Shown piece by piece: positions 7,510 to 15,553 of a stretch of 43,024 nucleotides of DNA. Below the pieces are notes generated by a model. That model was not told where the DNA came from and searched no databases. It was given only the letters and a program-made list of their open reading frames with translations. Origin of the DNA: an uncultured Bacilli bacterium (GTDB lineage: Bacteria; Bacillota_I; Bacilli_A; RF39; UBA660); contig CANQBL010000007.1 of assembly GCA_947589105.1 (NCBI GenBank), forward strand, positions 1-43,024, read 5' to 3'. The stretch's first letter is position 1. Each line of letters opens with the position of its first letter. The translations under genes and the position numbers were made by a program.

Positions 7510-8535
7510 TCACTTTCTGGTAATTTGTTGGCTTCTTAATTGTCCACACGCTGCAGACACTTTAGAACCAAACTCTCGCCTTATTGTTACGTTTATGCTA
7601 TTCTTTTTTAATATATCATAAAATTTGTTAATTGTCACTTTTTTACTAGGTTTATACTTTATGTTACTTGTTTCATTATATGGAATTAAATTAACATAAC
7701 AATTTATACCCTTTAATAATTTAACTAATTCTTTAGCACAATCTTCACTATCATTAACCCCATTTAATAAAATATATTCAAAAGTAATTCTTCTATTTGT
7801 TACTTTTATATATTCTTTAACACTAGAAATTATTTCTTCTATATTATAAACCTTATTAATTGGCATTATATTACTTCTTATTTCATTATTTGGTGCATGC
7901 AAACTTATTGCTAAATTTACACCCGTTTTTTCTTCCATAAATTTTTTTATTTTAGGAACTATACCACAAGTAGATATAGTAATATGCCTTATTCCAATAT
8001 TTATTCCCTTTGGATCATTTATTATTTTAATAAAACGCATTACATTATCATAATTGTCAAAAGGTTCTCCGATTCCCATTAAAACAACATGACTTATTCG
8101 ATCTTTTATATCTTCTTCTACTTTAAGTACTTGTTCTACAAGTTCAAACGCATAAAGATTTCTAGCTTTTTTTAACCTTCCACTTTCGCAAAAAGAGCAA
8201 CCCATATTACAGCCAACCTGACTAGAAACACATATGCTATTACCATAATCATGTTTCATTAATACTGCTTCAATTATATTGCCATCATAAAGTTCAAATA
8301 AGTATTTTTTTACATCAACATCTTCTTGTTTTTTTATTAATTTTAGTTCATCTATTTTAAAATTTTCACTTAAAAATTTTGTCAATGTTTTTTTTAAGTT
8401 TGTCATTTTTTCAAACGATTTAACTCTTTTAACATAAAGCCACTGAAAAACCTGACTAGCTCTATATTTAGTTTCTCCTATCTCTTCAAAATAGTTTATT
8501 AAATCTACTAAAGGATAATCGTAAATACTTTTCAT
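7510..8535 (-). CDS. rlmN: 23S rRNA A2503/tRNA A37 C2-methyltransferase RlmN
   Basis: Radical SAM enzyme that methylates C2 of A2503 in 23S rRNA and A37 in some tRNAs. 341 aa. The iron-sulfur motif is CNMGCSFC (Cys109, Cys113, Cys116). The C-terminal catalytic Cys330 sits in SAACGQLRSQ, and the other mechanistic cysteine is probably within the ICVSSQVGC region. GIGEPFDNYDNV is the SAM-binding GEP motif. Shine-Dalgarno AAGGAG precedes the ATG and an extended -10 promoter lies at 8559-8567. It heads the operon that runs to rpe. Confidence 0.96.
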   Translation of the reverse strand: MKSIYDYPLVDLINYFEEIGETKYRASQVFQWLYVKRVKSFEKMTNLKKTLTKFLSENFKIDELKLIKKQEDVDVKKYLFELYDGNIIEAVLMKHDYGNSICVSSQVGCNMGCSFCESGRLKKARNLYAFELVEQVLKVEEDIKDRISHVVLMGIGEPFDNYDNVMRFIKIINDPKGINIGIRHITISTCGIVPKIKKFMEEKTGVNLAISLHAPNNEIRSNIMPINKVYNIEEIISSVKEYIKVTNRRITFEYILLNGVNDSEDCAKELVKLLKGINCYVNLIPYNETSNIKYKPSKKVTINKFYDILKKNSINVTIRREFGSKVSAACGQLRSQQITRK

Positions 8536-8558
8536 AAAAATCTCCTTAACTAATAATA

Positions 8559-8567
8559 ATTATACCA
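8559..8567 (-). promoter_or_regulatory. Extended -10 promoter of the rlmN operon
   Basis: TGGTATAAT on the minus strand, about 25 bases before the rlmN ATG. The -35 is weak (TTAACC at 17 bases), as expected for an extended -10 promoter. Confidence 0.6.
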
Positions 8568-8703
8568 AATATATAGATAAAGGTTAATAAAATTATGGCA
8601 AATATAATTTAATAACCAATCTAATTATAACAACCTTTACATTATTTGATATAAAAAGAATATTTTAAATTAAATTAGAAATAATATTAATGGAGGTAAT
8701 AAA

Positions 8704-8871
8704 ATGGATGAGAATAATAAATCTATAAAGTGTGATGTTTCATCTTGTAAATATAATGATAATACAGATAAATATTGTACGTTAAATGAAATTAAAGTAA
8801 GTTGTACATGCGATAATTGTAACGCACATAAAAAAGAAACAATTTGTGATAGTTTTAAAGAAAGAAAATAA
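8704..8871 (+). CDS. DUF1540-type cysteine-rich small protein
   Basis: 55 aa with seven cysteines in the spacing of the DUF1540 family: Cys10, Cys15, Cys25, Cys34, Cys36, Cys39 and Cys48, with the local patterns CDVSSCKYN and TICDSF. The family is common in Clostridia and Bacilli, has no established function and looks metal-binding. The start is fixed by TGGAGGT seven bases before the ATG. It is a single-gene unit closed by the hairpin at 8883-8912, divergent from the rlmN operon and convergent with fmt. It is far shorter than its neighbours but has normal codon use. Confidence 0.8.
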   Translation: MDENNKSIKCDVSSCKYNDNTDKYCTLNEIKVSCTCDNCNAHKKETICDSFKERK

Positions 8872-8882
8872 TCTATAAAAAC

Positions 8883-8912
8883 AAAAACATGCTAACCAAA
8901 TAGCATGTTTTT
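8883..8912. terminator. Bidirectional terminator between the DUF1540 gene and fmt
   Basis: A 12-bp perfect stem (8883-8894 with 8901-8912, six-base loop) around ACATGCTA, flanked by A and T runs, serves both converging genes. Confidence 0.9.
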
Positions 8913-8934
8913 AAATATTTAATAAAAAAGAAAA

Positions 8935-9870
8935 TTACATAAACACCTTTTCAATATAATCTTCTTTTTCTATTCCGTTTATAAAATCTTTAACACTGGT
9001 TTTTTTCTTACCAGGTAATTGTAACTCTATAATTAAAATACTACCATCTTTTGTTACTACTTCCATACCATTCTTATCTAAATTTACTATTGTACCTGGT
9101 TTTTTGTTATATTTTTTTTCTCCTATTTTACAAGACCATAGTTTAATATTTTTATCTTCCAACATAGCATAAGCTCCAGGCCAAGAATTAAGTCCTCTAA
9201 TTCTATTAAATACTTCTCTTGAAGTTTTATTAAAATCAACATGTTCATCATTTCTTGACACATTATAAGCGTAAGTAGCAAGATCATTATTTTGCTTTTC
9301 TCTTTTATTAGTACCATTAATAATGGTTGGCAAAGTTTTTAGTAAAAGAGGTACAGATACTTCTTGCAATTTGTCATGTAAACTTTCAGCAGTATCTGTA
9401 TCTTCTATTTTAACTTCAACTTTTGATATCATATCCCCAGTATCCATGCCCTTATCCATATACATAATGGTTATACCCGTTTTATCATACCCATCTATGA
9501 TTGCTTTATGAATAGGAGCTCCTCCCCTTAACTTTGGAAGTAAAGATGCATGAACGTTAATACATCCATACTTTGGGTTATTTAAAATGATTTCTGGAAT
9601 AATTTGACCATATGCACAAGTGACTATTATATCAGGATTTAAATCTATTATCTTTTTATATTCATCTTTTATTTTAACTGGTTGTAAAACTATTAAACCA
9701 TATTCTAAAGCTCTCATTTTTACTGGAGAATAAATAATTTCCTTTTTTCTACCCACTTTTTTATCTGGTTGGGTTACTACCGCAAGCACATTATATTCTT
9801 TTACAAGAGCATCAAGTATGGGAACACAAAACGAAGGTGTTCCCATAAATATTACATTTACGTTTTTCAT
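8935..9870 (-). CDS. fmt: Methionyl-tRNA formyltransferase
   Basis: Formylates initiator Met-tRNA with 10-formyl-tetrahydrofolate. 311 aa. The N-terminal transferase domain shows FMGTPSFCVPIL and CAYGQIIP. The catalytic segment is NVHASLLPKLRGGAPIHKAI, with the Asn-His pair, followed by DKGMDTGD with the catalytic Asp. A C-terminal OB-type domain includes LNSWPGAYAML. It is the third gene of cdsA-rseP-fmt, 13 bases after rseP. The deformylase (def) is not adjacent here but lies at 34.6 kb. Confidence 0.97.
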   Translation of the reverse strand: MKNVNVIFMGTPSFCVPILDALVKEYNVLAVVTQPDKKVGRKKEIIYSPVKMRALEYGLIVLQPVKIKDEYKKIIDLNPDIIVTCAYGQIIPEIILNNPKYGCINVHASLLPKLRGGAPIHKAIIDGYDKTGITIMYMDKGMDTGDMISKVEVKIEDTDTAESLHDKLQEVSVPLLLKTLPTIINGTNKREKQNNDLATYAYNVSRNDEHVDFNKTSREVFNRIRGLNSWPGAYAMLEDKNIKLWSCKIGEKKYNKKPGTIVNLDKNGMEVVTKDGSILIIELQLPGKKKTSVKDFINGIEKEDYIEKVFM

Positions 9871-9883
9871 TATAAATCCCTTC

Positions 9884-10924
9884 CTAGAAAAGTCTTAAAA
9901 CATCCTTTATAGTTATGTATATCATAAGAGCAAATAATAAATATAAACCAATACTATTTATAATTGCATCAACTTTTGCATTAATTTTTTTACCAGTTAT
10001 TTTCTCAATTATTATAACTACTGCTCTATAACCATCAAAAGCTGGAAAAGGAAGTAAATTAATAAATCCTACGTTTATTGATAAATAAGCAAGTAAATAA
10101 AGTAAGCCTGAAAGTCCTGCTTTACTTTGTGAACCAACGATTGTATAAATTCCAACTGGCCCAGATAATGAATTTAATCCTACTTTACCAGTTATAAGTG
10201 ATTTTATCGTAACAATCATAGAATTAAAAATTGAACCAAATTTACTAAAAGCATAATTAAAGGCATTTTTAATTCCATAATACCTAGTATTATAAAGACT
10301 TATTCCATACGAATATGAAATATTACCTTCTTCATCAGTTAATTTTGTAGGTTTAATTTTTATTTCCTTTTGACCTTCACTAGTTTTAACCGTAAAAATT
10401 TGTTCCTTTTCGTTATTAGCTAAAGTAAGCTTTAAAGTTACGTCATCCCATGTTTTTATTTTTTCTTTGTTTATCTTAATTATTTCATTACCAACTTCTA
10501 GCCCTGCCTTTTCTCCTGCCGAACCTTTTGTTACCGTACCAATTATAGGTTTAGTTGTATACGAACCATAAATAAGAGCAATAATAAACAAAACCACAAA
10601 GCCTAAAATAAAGTTATTTATTACACCAGCTAAAACTATAATTAATTTTTTATACCATGGCTTATTATACATTTTTCTATCTTTAGGTACAGATTTATCA
10701 TCATCAACTTCCTCACCAGCCATAGCAACATAACCACCAATTGGTATAAGTCTTAAACAATATGAGGTTTCATCATTTTTTCTTTTAAAAGAAAAAAGCT
10801 TAGGGCCAAAACCAATGGAAAACTCATAACAATAAACCCCTGATTTTTTAGCCCAGAAAAAATGACCTAGTTCGTGTATAAAAACAATTATTCCAAGCAT
10901 CAAAATAAAATATATTAGTGTCAT
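9884..10924 (-). CDS. rseP: Site-2 intramembrane zinc metalloprotease RseP/RasP
   Basis: Membrane protease that cleaves anti-sigma factors, signal peptide remnants and division proteins. 346 aa. The zinc motif HELGH lies in the first membrane helix (about residues 18-22). A single PDZ domain follows (about 130-215, beginning IIGTVTKGSAGEKAGL). The third zinc ligand is in LLPFPAFDGYRA, where most relatives have a Leu-Asp-Gly version of this motif. Four membrane helices can be seen. Shine-Dalgarno TAGGAGG precedes the start. It lies between cdsA (11 bases) and fmt. The dxr gene that often separates cdsA and rseP in Bacilli is absent at this locus. Confidence 0.95.
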   Translation of the reverse strand: MTLIYFILMLGIIVFIHELGHFFWAKKSGVYCYEFSIGFGPKLFSFKRKNDETSYCLRLIPIGGYVAMAGEEVDDDKSVPKDRKMYNKPWYKKLIIVLAGVINNFILGFVVLFIIALIYGSYTTKPIIGTVTKGSAGEKAGLEVGNEIIKINKEKIKTWDDVTLKLTLANNEKEQIFTVKTSEGQKEIKIKPTKLTDEEGNISYSYGISLYNTRYYGIKNAFNYAFSKFGSIFNSMIVTIKSLITGKVGLNSLSGPVGIYTIVGSQSKAGLSGLLYLLAYLSINVGFINLLPFPAFDGYRAVVIIIEKITGKKINAKVDAIINSIGLYLLFALMIYITIKDVLRLF

Positions 10925-10935
10925 TTTTTAACCTC

Positions 10936-11709
10936 CTAGATTATTCCTGCTAATAAAATATATCCAATAACAACAAAAATAATACTATCTAGTCTATCTA
11001 ACACTCCACCATGACCCGGCATTATGTTAGAAAAATCTTTAATGTTATGATTTCTTTTTACCGCACTAAAAAACAAATCGCCTAATTGTCCTAAACAAGA
11101 CAAGAAAAGGGTTATAACTAAAAGACCTAAAACATTAACCGTACCATCTACAAAAATAAAGTAAAAAACTGCGGCGCAAAGAGTACCAAAGATACCACCA
11201 ATTATGCTACCCTCCCAAGTTTTATTTGGAGAAATTTTAGGAGCTAATTTATGTTTTCCAATTAATGTACCTCCTAAATGAGCATAAGTATCTGTTAATG
11301 TAGTAATTAAAAATAAGTAAATAAACTTCATTAAACTATCTTCCCTTATTTCTGTAAATTGATGAAATATAGTTCCGATTAGAATTGTCATACCAATAAG
11401 TTTAAATGCATCATCAGCGTTATATTTTTTATTATCATTACAATATATAACTGCTAGCATTGGTAATAATATTGTTAAAAAATAATACGAAGTACGATTT
11501 TTATCCATAAAAGTAAGTAGTATAACTAAAGCATATAAAATTAAATCTACATAATTTGGTCTTTTTTCCACTCCCGGTAATCCTAAAAATTCTTTCATTG
11601 CTAATACAGCCAAAATAGTAGCAGCTATTTTAAACCATGTTCCTCCTAAATAAATAAGTGGAATGAATATAATTAGAGCTACTGCTGCACTAATTACTCT
11701 TTTTTTCAT
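10936..11709 (-). CDS. cdsA: Phosphatidate cytidylyltransferase CdsA
   Basis: Makes CDP-diacylglycerol from phosphatidate and CTP, the precursor of anionic phospholipids. 257 aa and almost entirely hydrophobic, with about seven or eight membrane helices. The signature is near the C-terminus: SPNKTWEGSIIGG, then QLGDLFFSAVKRN and the characteristic SNIMPGHGGVLDRLDS with the Asp residues that bind metal. It is the first gene of cdsA-rseP-fmt and follows a good promoter at 11736-11764. AAAGGATGTG serves as ribosome binding site. Confidence 0.97.
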   Translation of the reverse strand: MKKRVISAAVALIIFIPLIYLGGTWFKIAATILAVLAMKEFLGLPGVEKRPNYVDLILYALVILLTFMDKNRTSYYFLTILLPMLAVIYCNDNKKYNADDAFKLIGMTILIGTIFHQFTEIREDSLMKFIYLFLITTLTDTYAHLGGTLIGKHKLAPKISPNKTWEGSIIGGIFGTLCAAVFYFIFVDGTVNVLGLLVITLFLSCLGQLGDLFFSAVKRNHNIKDFSNIMPGHGGVLDRLDSIIFVVIGYILLAGII

Positions 11710-11735
11710 ATAATCACATCCTTTATCCTATTTTT

Positions 11736-11764
11736 ATTATAATACAATTGATATTTTTTAACAA
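11736..11764 (-). promoter_or_regulatory. Promoter of cdsA-rseP-fmt
   Basis: TTGTTA (11759-11764) and TATAAT (11736-11741) on the minus strand, with a 17-base spacer. Confidence 0.8.
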
Positions 11765-11859
11765 TGATATTATTAATTTAATGTGTAATTTAATTAATTA
11801 AATTATAGTACTTTACAAATAACATTTCTAATTTATTAGTTATTATCAAAATAACAATT

Positions 11860-11888
11860 CAAACAAAAAGAAGCTTATAAAGCTTCTT
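11860..11888 (-). terminator. Terminator of rpsP-khpA
   Basis: A 9-bp stem AAGAAGCTT/AAGCTTCTT (11868-11876 with 11880-11888) overlaps the khpA stop and is followed on the minus strand by TTTTGTTT. Between this and the cdsA promoter (11770-11860) I see only AT-rich sequence. Confidence 0.8.
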
Positions 11889-12135
11889 AATATGAATCTA
11901 TGTTAATATTTACTCTTTTATTATTGTTTATATAAGAACTTGCTTGAACAATGGTTCTTATAGCTTTTGCTAAATTTCCGTTTTTGCCAATTACTTTACC
12001 CATTTCTTCACTAGGAACCATAACCTGAATAATTATTTCATCAGAGTTTTCACTAGGAAATTCCTTTACACTAATGCTATCAGGATCACTTACTAATCCT
12101 TTTACTATTAATTCTGTTAATTCAACTAATTTCAT
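11887..12135 (-). CDS. khpA: KH-domain RNA-binding protein KhpA
   Basis: A small KH-domain protein of 82 aa. The RNA-binding loop GKVIGKNG occupies residues 46-53, within the pattern VPSEEMGKVIGKNGNLAKAI. In streptococci and relatives KhpA pairs with KhpB/Jag and affects elongation and division through RNA binding (established). It starts two bases after rpsP, as in B. subtilis rpsP-ylqC, but the operon stops here: rimM, trmD and rplS do not follow. Confidence 0.92.
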   Translation of the reverse strand: MKLVELTELIVKGLVSDPDSISVKEFPSENSDEIIIQVMVPSEEMGKVIGKNGNLAKAIRTIVQASSYINNNKRVNINIDSY

Positions 12136-12137
12136 AA

Positions 12138-12410
12138 TTACTTACCTTGTTTTTCATTAGCAAATTTAGTCATTATTCCAGCTTTAGAAAAAATATTTTT
12201 AACCGTATCAGTAGGAGTTGCACCATTTTTTAACCATTTCATTGCTACTTCTTCATCTATTTTAGTTTCTGCTGGAGTAACTAAAGGATTATATGTTCCA
12301 ATAGTTTCTATAAAACGACCATCTCTTGGGCTTCTTGAATCAGCTGCAACAATACGATAAAAAGGTCTTTTTTTAGCTCCCATTCTTTTTAATCTTAATT
12401 TAACTGCCAT
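12138..12410 (-). CDS. rpsP: Ribosomal protein S16
   Basis: 30S assembly protein of 90 aa, starting [20 protein letters not shown] and continuing [15 protein letters not shown], the family signature. A longer reading from 12428 would translate the Shine-Dalgarno itself (AAGGAGGA gives Lys-Glu-Asp), so the start is set at 12410. First gene of rpsP-khpA, with a near-consensus promoter. Confidence 0.97.
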   Translation of the reverse strand: MAVKLRLKRMGAKKRPFYRIVAADSRSPRDGRFIETIGTYNPLVTPAETKIDEEVAMKWLKNGATPTDTVKNIFSKAGIMTKFANEKQGK

Positions 12411-12437
12411 ATTTAAATCCTCCTTCATTACAAAATA

Positions 12438-12466
12438 ATTTTAACATACTAAAGTTTAACTGTCAA
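12438..12466 (-). promoter_or_regulatory. Promoter of rpsP-khpA
   Basis: Consensus TTGACA (12461-12466), 17 bases, TAAAAT (12438-12443), with a TGn extension on the minus strand. Confidence 0.85.
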
Positions 12467-12498
12467 CTATTTTTGTTAACAAATGATTTTCTTGTATT

Positions 12499-12523
12499 TA
12501 AAAAGGATTCTAAATAAAATCCT
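12499..12523 (-). terminator. Terminator of cotE
   Basis: Short stem AGGATT/AATCCT around the cotE stop codon with five T after it on the minus strand. Modest strength. Confidence 0.55.
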
Positions 12524-13028
12524 CTTTAACTTCTTCTTCAATTGCTTTTTCTACTACTTCTTCATCATCTTCAATTGTATCCCATGGTTCTTCTTCCTCT
12601 TCAATTGCTATTTTAACCTTTTCGTCATTAACAACTTCTATACCTAATTCTTTTTCAATATCAAATTCTATTACATCATCTTTTACATTTACATTACTAC
12701 AGCTAGGTTGTTTAAGAGCCCTAACAATTATGTCACTTCCAGAAAGCGAAGTTCCAGTTTTTGTTTTAACATTAACGGTTTCACTATATGATATATTTTT
12801 ACTAGCAACAGCAGTTTTTTTATCATCATCATATGAATACCATATATTAATATCGAAATTTCCATCAATAACTACTTTATCACCACTTACAGCACCTTTA
12901 AATTGATGATTAATTACCCAACAACCTAATATTGTATTAGCATTATTTTCTGCTAATAGATTATAACTATTTTTAAAGTATTTCTTACCTTTTCCAATAA
13001 CTGCTTTAGTAACTATTTCTTTAAACAT
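12510..13028 (-). CDS. cotE: Spore outer coat morphogenetic protein CotE
   Basis: In Bacillus, CotE is made in the mother cell and organises the outer spore coat. The 172-aa protein follows the family over most of its length: FKEIVTKAVIGKGKKYFK, NTILGCWVINHQF, then DGNFDINIWYSYDDDKKTAV, and later VRALKQPSCSNVNV and FDIEKELGIEVV. This matches B. subtilis CotE (181 aa, recalled) motif by motif. The tail is very acidic (EEEEEPWDTIEDDEE), as in CotE. The ribosome binding site GAGGAGGGG is strong. It is a single-gene unit between the YtxH gene terminator and rpsP. No non-sporulation role is known for this family, so its presence implies a spore-forming lineage. Confidence 0.9.
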   Translation of the reverse strand: MFKEIVTKAVIGKGKKYFKNSYNLLAENNANTILGCWVINHQFKGAVSGDKVVIDGNFDINIWYSYDDDKKTAVASKNISYSETVNVKTKTGTSLSGSDIIVRALKQPSCSNVNVKDDVIEFDIEKELGIEVVNDEKVKIAIEEEEEPWDTIEDDEEVVEKAIEEEVKEDFI

Positions 13029-13047
13029 TAGAATCCCCTCCTCGTTT

Positions 13048-13056
13048 TAATCTATG
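13048..13056 (-). promoter_or_regulatory. Possible mother-cell-type -10 element before cotE
   Basis: CATAGATTA on the minus strand, 20 bases before the cotE start, resembles the CATAnnnTA -10 of sigma-E/sigma-K promoters, and an AC dinucleotide lies 17 bases upstream. It is a short pattern in AT-rich DNA and could be chance. Confidence 0.3.
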
Positions 13057-13063
13057 CTAATTA

Positions 13064-13092
13064 ACTAAAAAAAGTGCTAATTTTAGCACTTT
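13064..13092 (-). terminator. Terminator of the YtxG/YtxH operon
   Basis: Stem AAAGTGCTAA/TTAGCACTTT (13071-13080 with 13083-13092) followed on the minus strand by seven T. Confidence 0.88.
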
Positions 13093-13507
13093 ATTTTTCA
13101 GATTCTAATTTTTTTAATACTTTTTTTGTAACATCAATTGCTTTTTGTTTTAATGCTTCAGCAGCTTCTTGAGCAACTGGTGTTGCTTTTTTCTTAGTAT
13201 AAGCTACTAACTCTTCTACGTTTTCTTTTAAATCAGAGGCTTTTTTCTTTGCTATTTTTAAAGCCTTTTCCTTATCTAAATCCTTAAGTTCATTCATTAT
13301 GTCATTTACTTTTTCTTCAATTTTATTTCTAACTTCTTCTACATCAATTTCTTTTGCCTTTAAAATCAAATCATTTGCTTTTTCCCCTAATTCTTTTCTA
13401 GTTTCTTTTCCTGACTTAGGAGCAAATAAAAATCCTATAGCAGCCCCTATTGCAGCTCCTAAAACAAATTTTCCAGAATTTTTCTTTTTAACTTCTTTCT
13501 TATTCAT
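13091..13507 (-). CDS. YtxH-family protein
   Basis: 138 aa. A basic N-terminus (MNKKEVKKKNS) leads into a Gly/Ala-rich hydrophobic segment GKFVLGAAIGAAIGFLFAP and then KSGKETRKELGEK, the YtxH (PF12732-like) pattern. The rest is a long Lys/Glu-rich helix, probably coiled coil. The family is linked to general stress in Bacillus, with unknown mechanism. The ATG at 13507 is preceded by AGGAGGAAG inside the upstream gene, which it overlaps by eight bases. A longer reading from 13540 would translate that site, so I reject it. Last gene of a four-gene operon. Confidence 0.85.
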   Translation of the reverse strand: MNKKEVKKKNSGKFVLGAAIGAAIGFLFAPKSGKETRKELGEKANDLILKAKEIDVEEVRNKIEEKVNDIMNELKDLDKEKALKIAKKKASDLKENVEELVAYTKKKATPVAQEAAEALKQKAIDVTKKVLKKLESEK

Positions 13508-13814
13508 TAACTTCTTCCTCCTTTTGTTTTTCATCCTCAATTTTTCTTTTTCTTTTCTTAAAAATACCTTTTATAAATAATATTATTGAATCAGATATAA
13601 CCTCAGTTAGGGCCGATAATTTATCAGTTACGGAATCAACAATGTTAAATATTGCGTTTAATGATTTTACTTTATCATCTACATCATCAACGATTCTTTC
13701 AACCCTAGTCATAGTTTTAATTACTTTAATACATATTATGATAAGTAAAACAATTAAGATACATAATAATATATAAATCAAAATAGGTAAATATTCATTC
13801 AAAAAGGCTTGCAT
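13500..13814 (-). CDS. YtxG/DUF948-type membrane protein
   Basis: 104 aa. An N-terminal membrane helix (about residues 8-30, LPILIYILLCILIVLLIIIC) is followed by an amphipathic helix (RVERIVDDVDDKVKSLN) and a basic/acidic tail (FKKRKRKIEDEKQKEE). This layout and its position directly before a YtxH gene match the ytxG-ytxH pair of Bacillus. The family has no firm function. The ATG overlaps the upstream stop as TAATG. Confidence 0.75.
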   Translation of the reverse strand: MQAFLNEYLPILIYILLCILIVLLIIICIKVIKTMTRVERIVDDVDDKVKSLNAIFNIVDSVTDKLSALTEVISDSIILFIKGIFKKRKRKIEDEKQKEEEVNE

Positions 13815-14710
13815 TATTCTTCACTTTCCTCCTTTTGATACATAGAATCAATTAAGTTAAACAAATCTTGTTCCTTTGTATCATCGTCATCATCGTCATC
13901 TACATCACTAGAAAATTCTTTTTCCTTTATTACCTCTTTTTTAAAATCCTTTGTTCTTTCCTTATCAACGTCTATTTCTTTGAAATTTACATTAGGTAAA
14001 ATCATATCATCATCGTCTTTAGTTTCCTCACTAATAACAACAGGTTTTTCTACATTTACTTTTTTTGCCTTATCCTTTTCTCTTGAAAGTTCCATTTCTT
14101 CTTTTTCCATGTCTCTTTCAGCTTCTTCTATCGTTTTTTTACTTAAACGTTTCATGGTATCTTCTAATTTTCTATCCAAAGAACCATAAGCCTTTTTTCT
14201 AACATCATCAAATGTTATTTCATCATCATACTTATTCTTTTCATTTTTTTTAGTATTAGGTTTAATTTTATTTCCCTCTTCATCTAACAAACCATATATA
14301 GGAGATATTATAGGACTAGGTTTAAATCTTTTAGTCTCTTCTTTTCGTTTACTTCCTTGGTATAATAACGGTTTTATTTCTTCCTTAGCTGGTTTAATAA
14401 CAGGCTCTGGTTTTTTGGTGGCAACCATAAAATCATCATCATCAAACTCTGGAAATTTAAACTCTTTTTCATTTTTATGTGTTCTTGACTTTATTTCAGT
14501 AATTTCCGAATCTTTAGCATCTGATACATCTTCAAAGTATAATTCTTCTATTTCTTGAGTATTTGATAATTCCTCTTGTTTTTTTATTTCAACGTCCTTT
14601 TTATTTTCTCTTTTGAAGGAAAGTTTAGGAGTTTTCTTAACTTCGCTTTCTTCATCTTCCTCATCGAATAAGAAACTCTTCATTTTATTTAACTTGCTTT
14701 TTAATCCCAT
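13814..14710 (-). CDS. Acidic, mostly disordered protein with SPIISPIYG motif
   Basis: Not a recognised family. About 298 aa from the ATG at 14710 (a GTG at 14722 would overlap the AAAGGTG site). The N-terminus MGLKSKLNKMKSFLFDEEDE is amphipathic, then acidic, resembling the membrane-targeting start of SepF-like proteins. Most of the chain is Lys/Glu/Asp-rich low complexity with runs such as DDDDDD. In the middle is a conserved-looking island, FKPSPIISPIYGLLDEEGNK, the kind of short motif a partner protein would bind. A predicted coiled coil follows (KRLSKKTIEEAERDMEKEE). No membrane helix is present. It is cotranscribed with the YtxG and YtxH genes (overlapping TAATG) and 24 bases after a lipoprotein gene. 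A cytoplasmic scaffold at the membrane is my guess. Confidence 0.6.
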   Translation of the reverse strand: MGLKSKLNKMKSFLFDEEDEESEVKKTPKLSFKRENKKDVEIKKQEELSNTQEIEELYFEDVSDAKDSEITEIKSRTHKNEKEFKFPEFDDDDFMVATKKPEPVIKPAKEEIKPLLYQGSKRKEETKRFKPSPIISPIYGLLDEEGNKIKPNTKKNEKNKYDDEITFDDVRKKAYGSLDRKLEDTMKRLSKKTIEEAERDMEKEEMELSREKDKAKKVNVEKPVVISEETKDDDDMILPNVNFKEIDVDKERTKDFKKEVIKEKEFSSDVDDDDDDDTKEQDLFNLIDSMYQKEESEE

Positions 14711-14734
14711 AAAAACATTCACACCTTTCTCTTA

Positions 14735-15442
14735 CTAAGCTCCTGAAGTTTGATTATCTTTGTCGCTACTTGTAGTCGTTTCTTCTTTTTCTTCTACGAT
14801 AATTTCTTCTTCTTTAGTTTCTTGTTTACTTGCATCATATTTATCAAATTCCTTAACATGTTGAAGAAAATTACCCTTTTTTTCCTTATTATCAAAAAGC
14901 CTATATACTTCCTCCTTAGAATCAAAATTTCCTGATTCATACATCTTTTTTAATAAAGAATCATTAAAATTAATACTAGATAAAATATAACTAATATCCA
15001 TAATAGTATCTTTTAAGTCAGATTCTTTTACGTACGTTTCTATTTTAGCATAATTATACTCCATTTGAACATATAATTTATCATCCTTTTTTTTGATAGT
15101 TATACTACCTTCTTTTCCGTTATTATCTATTCTTTTAGAAAAGTAAGCGTTATTATCAATTTTATAATCAGATTTAGTTTTATAATAATAACTTACAACA
15201 TCAACATATAAGTAGTACTTATTATCTTTCTTTTTTAAAATATCATTATATTCTTTAGAATCTATTCTAACCACACCATAAGGAGCATAATACTTATAAC
15301 CTTTTCCAACTATATTATAAGTTTTTATATCTAAAGATATAATTTTATCCATTAATTGTTCATAATTATAATTATCTACCCTAGTTACTACGCAACCAGA
15401 TAATAAAATTAAAACGGAAAGTATTAATAAGATTTTTTTCAT
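14735..15442 (-). CDS. Predicted lipoprotein of unknown function
   Basis: 235 aa. The signal peptide MKKILLILSVLILLSGC has a clear lipobox (LSGC, Cys17), so it should be anchored outside the membrane. The body is rich in Tyr, Lys and Asp (about 60-130 look like beta strands such as KYYLYVDVVSYYYK). The C-terminus is acidic and low complexity (EEEIIVEEKEETTTSS). No known domain is seen. It heads the operon with the disordered protein, YtxG and YtxH. A possible promoter TATAAT lies about 20-25 bases before the start codon, and the ribosome binding site is TAGGTGA. The context suggests an envelope-associated role. Confidence 0.65.
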   Translation of the reverse strand: MKKILLILSVLILLSGCVVTRVDNYNYEQLMDKIISLDIKTYNIVGKGYKYYAPYGVVRIDSKEYNDILKKKDNKYYLYVDVVSYYYKTKSDYKIDNNAYFSKRIDNNGKEGSITIKKKDDKLYVQMEYNYAKIETYVKESDLKDTIMDISYILSSINFNDSLLKKMYESGNFDSKEEVYRLFDNKEKKGNFLQHVKEFDKYDASKQETKEEEIIVEEKEETTTSSDKDNQTSGA

Positions 15443-15478
15443 CTAATCTTCACCTACTTTAAGAATATTATAACAAAA

Positions 15479-15505
15479 AAAGGCAAAAAGTAAAACCTTT
15501 TGATG
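15479..15505 (-). terminator. Weak terminator after trmB
   Basis: Stem AAAAGG/CCTTTT with a long loop followed by a T run on the minus strand, just before the lipoprotein promoter. The stem is short. Confidence 0.35.
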
Positions 15506-15553
15506 TTAATCATTATATAAATATTTTTTAGATAAAACTTCTTCTTTAATAAT

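Noticed and set aside
8580-8638. Imperfect inverted repeat around AAAGGTT between rlmN and the DUF1540 gene
   Set aside because: Arms match at 14 of 17 positions with a long gap; in such AT-rich sequence this is expected by chance.
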